Part shown: piece after piece, positions 19,127 through 27,940 of the stretch
How the letters are laid out: every line of letters starts with the position of its first letter
Position numbering within the stretch: position 1 is the first letter of the stretch
Assembly (NCBI GenBank): GCA_003478935.1
Contig: QUFP01000019.1
Coordinates: forward strand, 1-64,000
Direction of reading: 5' to 3'
Source: Firmicutes bacterium AF25-13AC
GTDB taxonomy: Bacteria > Bacillota > Clostridia > Lachnospirales > Lachnospiraceae
DNA: 64,000 bases
Made by a program: the position numbers and the translations under genes
The notes under the pieces: generated by a model
Databases searched by the model: none
What the model was told of the DNA's origin: nothing
Seen by the model: the letters and a program-made list of their open reading frames with translations, nothing else

Positions 19127-20791
19127 TTACTGCATCATCATCTGAATGCCTGTCATTAAAGCTGGTACAAGCTGCTTCTTTCTTGATACAACGCCCGGCA
19201 GTTCAACCTTTCCATCTGTCAGCTGTTTTGTAAATGCATATTGAACGATCTTTTCGCAATTTTTTCCATAGCACAGAAGTATTGTGCTTTCATCTATAAT
19301 GCTAGTCAGCATCATAAAGATCATATCCACCTTTTGCTGTTCTGCTGCCTTCTCAAGATAGGCTGGCATGCGTGTGCACAGTTCTGACAGCTCATCTGGA
19401 TTCATTGAACTAATCTGGCAACGCCAACCTCTAATGATTCCATTGTAAAGCGCTTGTAATCCTGGAAAAAAATCTGCTCCTCTGTCTTATTCTTTAAATT
19501 GCTTCCGGCTGCAAACATTTCCTTTGCAAAACTTTCCAGATCAATTTTTGCAATCATTCCAAGCTTCTCTGCTACCATGCGATCAATCGCTGTACATGTC
19601 GGAGAACGAAACAGCAGAGTATCAGAAATGATGGCACCACAAAGAAGTCCTGCAATTTCTCTTGTAAGCTCAACCCCCTGTTCCTGATACATCTGGTAAA
19701 TAATCGTTGCTGTACAGCCAAGCGGCTGATTTCTGAAATATACTGGTGTCATCGTCTCAATCGTACCAAGACGATGATGGTCAATGATCTCTAGAATCTG
19801 TGCATCCTGAATACCACGCACAGCCTGACCGCTCTCGTTATGATCTACAAGAATTACCTGCTTTTCTTGCACCGAGAAGATTTCTACGGGAAATGGTGCC
19901 TAGATACTGTCCCTGGCTGTTGATGATTGGGAAATCACGGTGACGAACAGATGCCATAGTATCACGAATATCGTCTATAAATTCGTCTTCCTCGAAGGTG
20001 ATCAAATGATCGCGCTTCATAAAGTAACTGATTGGCATACTCTGATTTATAAAACGTGCTGCAGTAAAAGTATCAAACGGTGTGCTTATAACTGTACATC
20101 CACGCTCCTGAGCAAGCTTTCTAATTGTTAAAGATACTGGTGCACCCTCGCAGACAACGATGCAGTCTGCTTCCATTTCAATCGCACAAAGCTGTGACTC
20201 GTAGCGGTTTCCAAGAATAACTAAGTCGTGCTTACTGATATAGCTTTCCATCAAATCCGGGTTTGCTGCTGCAACAAGAACCTTTCCCTTTGTGTAGTAA
20301 GCTTTCTCATCTCCAATAAGAAGCGTACCCTCAAGTGTATCTACGATATTGCAGTAGCGCGTATGTGCCGTTGATAAAATCTCACTGTCATATGCTTCCA
20401 TAAATGAGTCCGTAATATCACTTACTGTTAAAACACCCTCAAGACGCTTTCTGTTTACAACTGGAACTGTTACAACACGCTCATCCTTCATGATGCGCCA
20501 TGCCGTCTTTAATGAAATATTTCTCTGAACGCCAGGTGTTCTTCTAAAATCAATGTCTCTGACCTGTGTTCTCACATCCTCAACCAGCTCTGGCTCCTGT
20601 ATGCCAAAATAGTCAAGCACATATTTTGTCTCCTCATTTACACGTCCTGCCCTGCAGGCAACATATTTCTTGCCATCATCTGACGTATTTTTTAAATTAG
20701 CATACGAAATTGCTGAACAGATTGAATCTGTATCTGGATTTCGGTGACCTACCACAAAAACCTTTGCCATTTCTTCTTTTTCTTCCATCAT
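19127..20791 (-). CDS. ppaC: Manganese-dependent inorganic pyrophosphatase with CBS/DRTGG insert (two frameshifts)
   Basis: A family II (DHH) pyrophosphatase. The motifs GHRNPDTDSICSAISYA and later IDHHRLG hold the metal ligands. Between them lie two CBS motifs and a DRTGG-like domain, as in adenine-nucleotide-regulated clostridial enzymes, giving about 550 residues. Two breaks interrupt the frame: the T-run 19862-19865 (one more A gives ARKKQVILVDHNE) and near 19420 (GTTG-CCAG needs one G to give GVGQISSMNPDEL). Each is a single missing base. The ATG at 20791 follows GGAGG by 5 nt. Confidence 0.85.
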
Positions 20792-21100
20792 TTTGCCTCC
20801 ATTGTTCACAATTTGTTTACATTATATTCATATTAGAGTCATATATAATTTTTATACTTTATACATAAAGAAAAAGAAATTTTCTTCTTTTCTTTATCCA
20901 TTTTGCATATAGTGTTTTTCATAATCGCCCCGGTTATCTCCCTCAAGATACCGGGGCCTCCTCTTTGTCCGGTTTTCTTTTTTGTATATTTCGTCTAAAT
21001 TCTATTTTGTCATCAAAGATCACATTTTTCTTTCATCTGTTCACATTTTACGTGAAAAGCAAAAAGGCTTCGCATATGCATGCAAAGCCCTTTTTTGTGA
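20792..21100. other. ppaC upstream region
   Basis: An inverted repeat GCCCCGGT (20927-20934) with ACCGGGGC (20950-20957) is extended by tatc/gata. It has no U-run on the minus strand, so it may be a leader hairpin of ppaC. AT-rich sequence near 20820-20870 probably holds the promoter, but no clear pair of boxes stands out. The terminator of the preceding gene is at 21059-21095. Confidence 0.45.
21059..21095 (-). terminator. Terminator of the Ser/Glu-rich protein gene
   Basis: On the minus strand AAAAAAGGGCTTTGCAT pairs with ATGCGAAGCCTTTTT, a long imperfect stem ending in a T-run. Confidence 0.75.
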
Positions 21101-21529
21101 TTATTTTTCTGCACTCTCGGACTCTGTCTCTTCGTTTTCTGTCTGGGTGAGTGTCTCCTTATTTGATGCTTCCTCAGAAGCTGCTGCTTCATCAGATGCA
21201 CTTTCAGACTCAGAAGACTCAAAAGAGGAAGCCTCTTCGGACTCATTCTCTGTCTCGCTTTGTGTCTTGTCTTCTGTATCATCTTTCTGAATGCCTGCCA
21301 TATCAGAAAGAATAAAACTTGTGGAACCGTAAGTTGGAAGTGCCGCCTGCTTTGCCTGATACTTGTTGTAGATAGAAACGCCCATCGCACCTCCTACACA
21401 TGCGATAAACACTACAACTGCGCCCCACATGGCTGCCATAGTCAGACGCTCCTTGCGTTTTTCCTTTTTGATATTCTCACGGCGGTTTTTCTTATAATTC
21501 TTATACTCGTCTACTTTTTTCTGACTCAT
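21101..21529 (-). CDS. Single-pass membrane protein with Ser/Glu-rich tail, unknown function
   Basis: A 142-residue protein. It has a strongly basic N-terminus (about residues 1-30, Lys/Arg-rich), one membrane segment (about 32-55), then a soluble part ending in an acidic low-complexity region rich in Glu and Ser. The topology suggests the tail faces outside. The ATG has GGAAAGGTGG upstream. I do not recognise the family; the arrangement is common for small wall- or division-associated proteins of Clostridia, but no function is assigned. It is monocistronic, between the ABC exporter and ppaC. Confidence 0.65.
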   Translation of the reverse strand: MSQKKVDEYKNYKKNRRENIKKEKRKERLTMAAMWGAVVVFIACVGGAMGVSIYNKYQAKQAALPTYGSTSFILSDMAGIQKDDTEDKTQSETENESEEASSFESSESESASDEAAASEEASNKETLTQTENEETESESAEK

Positions 21530-21672
21530 CGTATACCACCTTTCCTTTGCAGACTTATCAGCCTTGCAAGAACTATTTAAAAGTTTATCATACCTTTACA
21601 AAAAAATCCAGTTGTTTTTTCTGGTTTACGGATTCAGATTACTAAAGCCCTTCGGTGTAATGGTTTCGCAAT

Positions 21673-23415
21673 TTACGCGGTCACACCCTGGATATGGTAG
21701 AAGTTTGCGTATACTCCGTTCTTTGCCATGAGTTCATCGTGGGTTCCCTCTTCTGCTATGCCATCTTCTGTTAATACAAGGATGCGCTTTGCATTTCTGA
21801 TTGTTGAGAGACGGTGTGCAATTACAAGTGTGGTACGATTTTTTGCCAGATGTTCAAGAGAATCCTGTACGATTTTCTCGCTTTCGTTATCGAGTGCTGA
21901 TGTTGCCTCATCAAAGATCAAAATTGGCGGATTTTTCAAGAATACGCGCGCCAATGACAAACGCTGTTTTTGACCGCCTGAAAGCTTCACGCCTCGCTGT
22001 CCGATATCAGTATTATAACCATCTGGAAGCTGCATAATAAATTCATGCGCATTGGCATTTTTCGCAGCTGCAATTATTTCTTCATCTGTTGCATCCGGCT
22101 TTCCATAACGTATATTGTCTTTTACTGTACCTGCAAACAAATAGACATCCTGCTGTACGATTCCTATGTTTCTTCGAAGACTCTTTTGCGTCATCTTTCG
22201 AATATCCATACCATCAATATCAATTTCTCCTGATGTTACATCATAAAAACGAGGAATAAGGCTGCACATTGTTGTCTTTCCTGCACCGGAGGAACCCACA
22301 AGTGCCACGTATTCTCCTGCCTTAATATCAAGTGTCAAGTTTGACAATACATTTGTATCGGTATCAACATAATGGAACATGACATTCTTAAAAGAGATAT
22401 CTCCCTGAAGTGTTCCAACATCTACAGCGTGCTTATCATCAACTATATCTGGCTCTACATTCATAATCTCAAGGAAACGCTCATATCCTGAAGCTCCATT
22501 TTGAAACTGCTCTGTAAAGCTTACAAGACGCTTAATCGGATCGGTGAAGTTATTGATATACAGCATAAAGGTTACGAGATCCGCAACTTCTAAAGTCTTA
22601 TTTGTCAAAAATACAGCGCCGGCAACTACTACTACTATAGTAACTAATGTTGTAAAAACGCCCATACCAGAGTTATAAATACCCATGATTTTATATGCTG
22701 ACTTTTTACTCTCCAAAAATGCATTATTTCCGCTCTGAAACTTACCCATCTCAGCATCTTCATTTCCGAAACTTTTGACAACACGTACACCTGAAAGGCT
22801 GTCTTCAAGCTGTGCGTTAATATCAGCAATACGATCACGATTTCTCTTGAATGCTCTTTTTAATTTCCCATTATATACATAAGCAAACACAAGCATAAAT
22901 GGAAGGCTCGCTGCCGCGCAAAGTGCCAAACCACTATGAATATTTAATAAAATCACCATGGTTCCAATAAATTTGATGAGTGAAATCACTACGTCCTCTG
23001 GTCCATGATGAAACAGTTCACTAATGTCAAACAAATCGTTTGTTACTCTTGACATCAATTGTCCGACCTTCTGATTATCAAAAAAGCTAAATGATAATTT
23101 CTGGTAATGGTCAAAGATTTCTGTTCTCATATCTGTTTCCATCTTTGCACCCATGTTGTGGCCTACTGTTGCAATAAAATAGTTACAGACAAATTCGACT
23201 GCAACTAAAGCAATCATAACGACTGCTAGCACAGCAATATCCTTCATCGCCTTATCTGGCTCTTCATAGATAACTGTGCCCGTGATATAGCGCACTACCA
23301 TCGGGATAATAAGCGTTACAGCTGCTCCCAGAATAGCAAAAAACATATCTGCTGCAAAGCTGCCCAAATATGGCTTATAGTAGCGTGCAAATTTTTTCCA
23401 TTTGTTTTCTTTCAT
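21673..23415 (-). CDS. ABC exporter, fused permease and ATPase
   Basis: A half-transporter of the MsbA/LmrA type with six membrane segments (about residues 15-310) followed by an ATPase. Visible motifs are Walker A GSSGAGKTT, signature LSGGQKQR, Walker B ILIFDEATSALD and the switch His in VIAHRLST. It should work as a homodimer or with another half-transporter. The ATG at 23415 is preferred over an in-frame TTG at 23430 that lies too close to GAGGAG. The substrate cannot be told from the sequence; a lipid or drug export role is typical. It lies downstream of the glucokinase. Confidence 0.9.
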   Translation of the reverse strand: MKENKWKKFARYYKPYLGSFAADMFFAILGAAVTLIIPMVVRYITGTVIYEEPDKAMKDIAVLAVVMIALVAVEFVCNYFIATVGHNMGAKMETDMRTEIFDHYQKLSFSFFDNQKVGQLMSRVTNDLFDISELFHHGPEDVVISLIKFIGTMVILLNIHSGLALCAAASLPFMLVFAYVYNGKLKRAFKRNRDRIADINAQLEDSLSGVRVVKSFGNEDAEMGKFQSGNNAFLESKKSAYKIMGIYNSGMGVFTTLVTIVVVVAGAVFLTNKTLEVADLVTFMLYINNFTDPIKRLVSFTEQFQNGASGYERFLEIMNVEPDIVDDKHAVDVGTLQGDISFKNVMFHYVDTDTNVLSNLTLDIKAGEYVALVGSSGAGKTTMCSLIPRFYDVTSGEIDIDGMDIRKMTQKSLRRNIGIVQQDVYLFAGTVKDNIRYGKPDATDEEIIAAAKNANAHEFIMQLPDGYNTDIGQRGVKLSGGQKQRLSLARVFLKNPPILIFDEATSALDNESEKIVQDSLEHLAKNRTTLVIAHRLSTIRNAKRILVLTEDGIAEEGTHDELMAKNGVYANFYHIQGVTA

Positions 23416-23450
23416 GTTTTTCTCTTTCAATTCTCCTCAAACTTTTATAT

Positions 23451-23489
23451 AGCCATGAGGATGAAAAAACATTCGTCCCCATGGCTTTT
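23451..23489. terminator. Hairpin between the glucokinase and ABC exporter genes
   Basis: AGCCATGagga pairs with tccCCATGGCT. The T-run follows on the plus strand, while on the minus strand, the direction of both neighbours, it is preceded by AAAAA and lacks a clear U-run. It may be a weak terminator or a processing hairpin. Confidence 0.4.
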
Positions 23490-23499
23490 TAATTGCTGT

Positions 23500-24441
23500 T
23501 TATTTTAAAACCATTCTCGCAGCACCGTAGATTCCAGCATCATTTCCAAGCTTTGCCAAAACAACCTTTGCTTTGTTGTCTCCTATAATTTTTGCAAACT
23601 TGTGATAATACTTTGTTATCACATCAATCAGTACCTGACCTGCTTTTGACACACCGCCGCCGATAACAAATACATCTGGGTCAACTGTCAGTGCCACATT
23701 TGCTACAACTAGTCCAAGATACTTTCCAAGTACCTCAACTGCCTCAACTGCCAGATGATCTCCTGCCTTTGCAGCATCAAACACATCCTTTGCCGTAACT
23801 GTTTCAAGTGTGCGAAGTGAAGATTCCTCCTTACTTGCAGCGAGAAGCTTCTTTGCGATACGTACAACGCCTGTTGCTGATGCATACTGCTCAAGACATC
23901 CGTGATTTCCACAATTACAGGTAGCTTCCTCATCTGGATTTACCGTAATATGACCAAGCTCTCCGCCAACTCCTCTGTGGCTCGGTGCGATCTCTCCATT
24001 TATGATGATACCGCCGCCAACGCCAGTTCCAAGTGTCAGCAGTACAACATCAAGATAGCCTTCGCCACCGCCCTTCCACATCTCGCCAAGAGCTGCAACA
24101 TTGGCATCGTTTCCTGCCTTTACAGGAATTGATAATAACTCTGACAACTCATTTGCCGGATTCTTATCCTTCCAACCTAAGTTTACACAGATGGATACAT
24201 ATCCAGTATCAAGTGTCGGTCCTGGAACACCGATTCCTGCTCCAGCAACATCTTCCTTTGCGATATTCTTTTCAGCTAACTTTGCTTCTACAGATGCTGC
24301 TACATCGTTAAGGATATAAGCGCCTCCATCTTCTTTTCTTGTTGGGATTTCCCACTTATCAAGAAGTTCTCCCTCAGTAGTAAAAAGTCCCATCTTTACG
24401 GTTGTTCCGCCTACATCAATTCCAAAACAATATTTTTTCAT
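23500..24441 (-). CDS. glk: ROK-family glucokinase
   Basis: Phosphorylates glucose with ATP. It shows the phosphate motif DVGGTTVKMG at the N-terminus and the ROK zinc motif GHITVNPDEEATCNCGNHGCLEQYAS. No DNA-binding domain precedes it, so it is an enzyme rather than a NagC/Mlc-type repressor. The ATG at 24441 follows GGAGG by 7 nt; a longer open frame to 24483 has no ribosome site. The length of 313 residues is normal. Its promoter is at 24504-24532. Confidence 0.9.
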   Translation of the reverse strand: MKKYCFGIDVGGTTVKMGLFTTEGELLDKWEIPTRKEDGGAYILNDVAASVEAKLAEKNIAKEDVAGAGIGVPGPTLDTGYVSICVNLGWKDKNPANELSELLSIPVKAGNDANVAALGEMWKGGGEGYLDVVLLTLGTGVGGGIIINGEIAPSHRGVGGELGHITVNPDEEATCNCGNHGCLEQYASATGVVRIAKKLLAASKEESSLRTLETVTAKDVFDAAKAGDHLAVEAVEVLGKYLGLVVANVALTVDPDVFVIGGGVSKAGQVLIDVITKYYHKFAKIIGDNKAKVVLAKLGNDAGIYGAARMVLK

Positions 24442-24503
24442 TTTTATCCTCCATCTCATTTCGTTGCAGAAAAATTTTTTCACTGCTTCTATTGTTTGTT
24501 AAA

Positions 24504-24532
24504 AGTATATCATAGTAATTTTTTCTTTTCAA
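24504..24532 (-). promoter_or_regulatory. Glucokinase promoter
   Basis: On the minus strand TTGAAA (24527-24532), 17 nt, TATACT (24504-24509). An inverted repeat TATAGTTC/GAACTATA (about 24546-24583) lies upstream, between this and the divergent HD gene. Confidence 0.65.
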
Positions 24533-24619
24533 TGGATTATTTGATTATAGTTCGGTTTTGCGAATGGGTGTCCAGTGAACTATAACGAAACTGGTTTCAG
24601 GCTTTGCTGCAAATATTAG

Positions 24620-24648
24620 TTGCATTTTTCCTTGACCTTAGCTATAAT
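24620..24648 (+). promoter_or_regulatory. HD-domain gene promoter
   Basis: TTGCAT (24620-24625), 17 nt, TATAAT (24643-24648). Confidence 0.7.
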
Positions 24649-24693
24649 AGCGACAGCTAATAAATTTTGACCTCATCAAAGAAAGGATATGAC

Positions 24694-25206
24694 ATGCACA
24701 GCAGACTTGCCAGAGACCGTTACTTCAATGATTTCTTTCGCTATATCAGCAATTCAGGACAGTTTTCTAAAACAAGACAATTTATCCAGCACGGTGATAC
24801 TAGCGTTTACAGTCACTGCGTTGCCGTTGCCTATGTAAGCTTATGGTTTTCGTATCGTCTTCATATTTCTGTTTCCAAGCAAAGCCTGCTTATGGGCGCT
24901 TTTTTACATGACTATTTTCTTTATGACTGGCATGAGAATGATCCCAGCCATCGTCTGCATGGTTTTACCCATCCAAAGCGTGCTCTAATCAATGCCACTG
25001 CTGACTGGAATTTAAGTGACCGCACTCAAAATATCATTCTGCGCCACATGTTTCCGCTGACACCTGTTCCGCCAGCATGTCGTGAAGCATGGCTTGTATG
25101 CCTGGCTGATAAGGTCTGCGCACTTGCAGAGACATTTCATATGACCGAACAATTTTTTGCAAGCATTAAGTATCCATATGACATAAAAAATCCCAGACCG
25201 TGGTAA
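24694..25206 (+). CDS. HD-domain protein (putative metal-dependent phosphohydrolase)
   Basis: A 170-residue cytosolic HD-superfamily protein. Conserved positions are the H in the QHGDTSVYSHC region, the HD-type pair in MGAFLHDYFLYDWH and a later ILRHMFPL / CLADKVCALAE set typical of short HD proteins in Firmicutes. The substrate is unknown; relatives act on nucleotides. The ATG at 24694 follows AAAGGA. The stop codon lies in the loop of the gene's own terminator. Confidence 0.8.
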   Translation: MHSRLARDRYFNDFFRYISNSGQFSKTRQFIQHGDTSVYSHCVAVAYVSLWFSYRLHISVSKQSLLMGAFLHDYFLYDWHENDPSHRLHGFTHPKRALINATADWNLSDRTQNIILRHMFPLTPVPPACREAWLVCLADKVCALAETFHMTEQFFASIKYPYDIKNPRPW

Positions 25207-25229
25207 AACACGGCTGGGACTTTTTTATT
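25191..25229. terminator. Bidirectional terminator overlapping the HD gene stop codon
   Basis: TCCCAGaCCGTG pairs with CACGGcTGGGA, with A- and T-runs outside. The 5' arm lies inside the coding region of the plus-strand gene and its TAA is in the loop. It also ends the minus-strand DegV transcript. Confidence 0.85.
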
Positions 25230-25232
25230 TTA

Positions 25233-26131
25233 TTAACAAAGCGTCTGCTTTCTAATAAATCCAACGCCAATCGGATACGGACCTGTATGAACTGAAATTG
25301 TTGCTCCAATCTGAAAACAAGGGCATTCTGCCTCTGTTATTATGCCGCCAAGTGCTGACAAAAGCTGCTTTTGAAATGCAGCAGCTTCTTCACGGTCATA
25401 ACCAAATCCAATACATAGCTGCCACTTTTTCATGTCGATCTTTCGCTCTTCTATATACTGCTTTAAAAGCTCAATTACCTTAGCCATAGAGCTTTTCTGC
25501 TTCTGCTAACGCCAGAGTTATAAATCTCGCCATCCTTCAAGGTAATTAACGGTTTAATTCCAAGCACTGATGCTGCCAAGCCAGAAAGCTTTCCAATACG
25601 TCCACCATGCTTTAAATAATCAATGCTTCCAATTGTAAAGAAGATTCTTCCGCTCTCACGCATATCAAGAAGCTCATTCACACAAGCTTTCATCGGCACG
25701 CCTGCTTTGCACATTTTTGCAGCTTCAAGTACAAATAATCCCTGCAAAACAGTATTAACCATCGAATCAATCACTTCAATTTTGGCATCTGGATATGTTT
25801 CAAGAAGAATATTTTTTGCATTAGTTGCTGACTGTAAAGAACCGCTGAACTTCGATGTGATACAGATACAAACGATTCCCTTTCCCTGCTTTATAATAGG
25901 CTCAAAAACTTCCATATAATCCTGCACAGATGGAAGAGATGATTTTGGAAATACACCTTTATTATCTACCATTTTCTGATAGAAATCGCGCACACCAATA
26001 TCCACACCTTCCTTCATATAATTTTTCTCATCAAATGATACATAAAACGGTACAACCGTGATATTTTCTTTGGCAGCCAGATCCTTTGGCAGATCACAGG
26101 AGCCATCACTGATAATGCAATACTCTGACAT
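25233..26131 (-). CDS. DegV-family fatty-acid-binding protein (frameshifted)
   Basis: A DegV fold protein that binds a fatty acid, often presenting it to a FakA kinase. Conserved segments are ISDGSCDLPKDLA, the TSKFSGSLQSA motif and GRIGKLSGLAASVLGIKPLITLKDGEI. The frame breaks in the T-run 25493-25496; one more A on the coding strand gives RSRKSSMAKVIELL and joins the parts into about 299 residues, close to the family norm. I place the start at ATG 26131 after AGAAAGGTG. No fakA homologue is seen next to it. Confidence 0.85.
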
Positions 26132-26252
26132 AAAACTGCACCTTTCTATTTTTTTCACAAGCTCTCGCTTAGTTTTTATCTTCCTTGAATCATGGTATCA
26201 CTAATTTTTTATTGTGTCAATAATAAAACGAGATCTGGTTTTGAAAACTACT

Positions 26253-27029
26253 TTAATTAATTTTATACAAATAGCTTCTTCCACATTTTCCGCTTCGTTC
26301 TACCAGTCCTAACTGCCAGAGGATAAGAAGTACTGTTCCTGCCAGCTTTCGTGGTATTTTCACTAACTTTGCCAGATCTTCACTTGTGAAGGGTTCTTCT
26401 AGCTCTAATGGCAGAAACTGCAGATAGTCTTTGGGGGTGTCTAGAATTACTTCGTCTTCGAGGCGAAGCGGCAGTCTATCATAACGCTTCGAGCCTCTCT
26501 TTTTATCTCTGCTCCAGCCATTTAATAAGCGATACTCTTCCATATCCATTAAAACAAGACGCACATGAAAATTAGGATCCTGAAGAAAATTGCGAATTGT
26601 GTAGAGTTCTTTAAAGGCAAGATAAGGATTTCCTTTTTTTGGTGATTTTCGTTTCTGTGTTATTTCACCTGTTTCTTCATTGATCCAGCAAACCCACTTA
26701 TCATAAGAAATCGGATATACTACTGTTACAGGATAGAGCGGTAAAAATTTGTCTAGCTTTGGCTTTAAACGATACAGCGCCCTTGTCTGAATCTCTATCA
26801 CCTCATCGTCTGTAAAAATATCAGCGACACTTTTTTCAAGTGGAATCTCATGATGAGAGGAATCTGGCTCATAATAATATTTTAAGACAGCATGAACTGT
26901 CTTTTCCGAGAGTGTCCCAATTCCGTCTCGAATATGTGTCTTTCCTACCACCTGATCGAGTGCATATTCAAAGCGCTCTCGTTGCGACCTAGTTGTGCGA
27001 ATCAGCTCATCCTGTACTTTTTTTGCCAT
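26253..27029 (-). CDS. Uncharacterised protein, possible PD-(D/E)XK nuclease-like fold with winged-helix C-terminus
   Basis: A 258-residue cytosolic protein that I do not recognise by name. The N-terminal half has an order reminiscent of PD-(D/E)XK enzymes: an early Glu in TLSEKTVHAVLKYYY, a short strand with Asp in VADIFTDDEV, and EIQT with a basic helix behind it. The C-terminal part (FTSEDLAKLVKIPRKLAGTVLLILWQLGLVER) looks like a winged helix. The middle is rich in Lys and Arg. It is monocistronic and divergent from the hemolysin III gene. Nuclease activity is only a fold-level guess. Confidence 0.5.
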   Translation of the reverse strand: MAKKVQDELIRTTRSQRERFEYALDQVVGKTHIRDGIGTLSEKTVHAVLKYYYEPDSSHHEIPLEKSVADIFTDDEVIEIQTRALYRLKPKLDKFLPLYPVTVVYPISYDKWVCWINEETGEITQKRKSPKKGNPYLAFKELYTIRNFLQDPNFHVRLVLMDMEEYRLLNGWSRDKKRGSKRYDRLPLRLEDEVILDTPKDYLQFLPLELEEPFTSEDLAKLVKIPRKLAGTVLLILWQLGLVERSGKCGRSYLYKIN

Positions 27030-27055
27030 CTTTGGTATCTCTTTTCTTTTTCCTC

Positions 27056-27083
27056 TTGATTTTTTTATTTTTTTGTATATAAT
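27056..27083 (+). promoter_or_regulatory. Hemolysin III-like gene promoter
   Basis: TTGATT (27056-27061), 16 nt, TATAAT (27078-27083). Confidence 0.6.
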
Positions 27084-27171
27084 ATGTATATATCAATATG
27101 TAGTTTTAAAAACTACATGCAGTAATATTCATATAAAGCTATTAAGAACTATTTTATCAGGAAAGGCAGGT

Positions 27172-27909
27172 ATGATTATGAATACATCTACAGCATATTA
27201 CAGCGGCGCTGAATCTATTTCAAATAAAAAATTTGCAAACAATCAGGCCCGGCGCCATACCCTATATATTAAAGACCCAGCAAGTGCAATAACACATTTT
27301 ATCGGTGCTATTTTTTCACTCGGTGCATCTTCACCGCTTTTAATAAAAGCTGCACAAACGCATCAGCCTGTAAATATCATTGCAATGATCATTTACTCAA
27401 TCAGTCTTGTTGCTCTTTATTCTGCAAGTACAGCTTACCACACTATTCCAGCAGGACATCCTTATGAGGAAACGCTCAAAAAGCTTGACCATATGATGAT
27501 TTTTGTGCTGATTGCCGGAAGCTACACACCAGTATGCCTCTTAGCAATTCCTGGTATGGCAGGCTATATTCTGTTGGCAGTCGTGTGGATTATTGCACTT
27601 CTTGGCATGGGGTTTAAATATTTCTGGGTTTACTGTCCAAAGTGGATCTCTTCTGTTTTGTATATTGCACTTGGCTGGGCATGTGTATTTGCATTTCCTC
27701 AGCTTCTAAACACACTGAGCACAGGATGCTTCTTATGGCTTCTTGCCGGCGGTCTTATTTACACTGCAGGCGGTATCATCTATGCACTAAAATTGTCTGC
27801 TTTTGAAAATCGCCACATCAATTTTGGATGCCACGAGATTTTTCATCTGTTTGTAATGGCTGGCAGCTTCTGCCATTATATCGTGATGTATGTCTACCTG
27901 CTCCAATAA
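27172..27909 (+). CDS. Hemolysin III / PAQR-family membrane protein
   Basis: A seven-membrane-segment protein of the YqfA/Hly-III family. Typical features are the N-terminal ITHFIGAIFSLG His motif, STAYHTIP with its Ser and His, and the C-terminal HEIFHLFVMAGSFCHY, which together form the metal site. The ATG at 27172 has GGAAAGGCAGG upstream; an alternative ATG lies 6 nt later. The family name reflects early haemolysis tests; the true role is unclear and may be membrane lipid homeostasis or ceramidase-like hydrolysis. Confidence 0.85.
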   Translation: MIMNTSTAYYSGAESISNKKFANNQARRHTLYIKDPASAITHFIGAIFSLGASSPLLIKAAQTHQPVNIIAMIIYSISLVALYSASTAYHTIPAGHPYEETLKKLDHMMIFVLIAGSYTPVCLLAIPGMAGYILLAVVWIIALLGMGFKYFWVYCPKWISSVLYIALGWACVFAFPQLLNTLSTGCFLWLLAGGLIYTAGGIIYALKLSAFENRHINFGCHEIFHLFVMAGSFCHYIVMYVYLLQ

Positions 27910-27911
27910 TA

Positions 27912-27940
27912 AAAAGCCCCTTGATGGGGGCTTTTTTATT
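27912..27940. terminator. Bidirectional terminator between hemolysin III gene and fprA
   Basis: AAAAGCCCC pairs with GGGGGCTTTT with A- and T-runs on both sides; it serves the two convergent genes. Confidence 0.9.
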
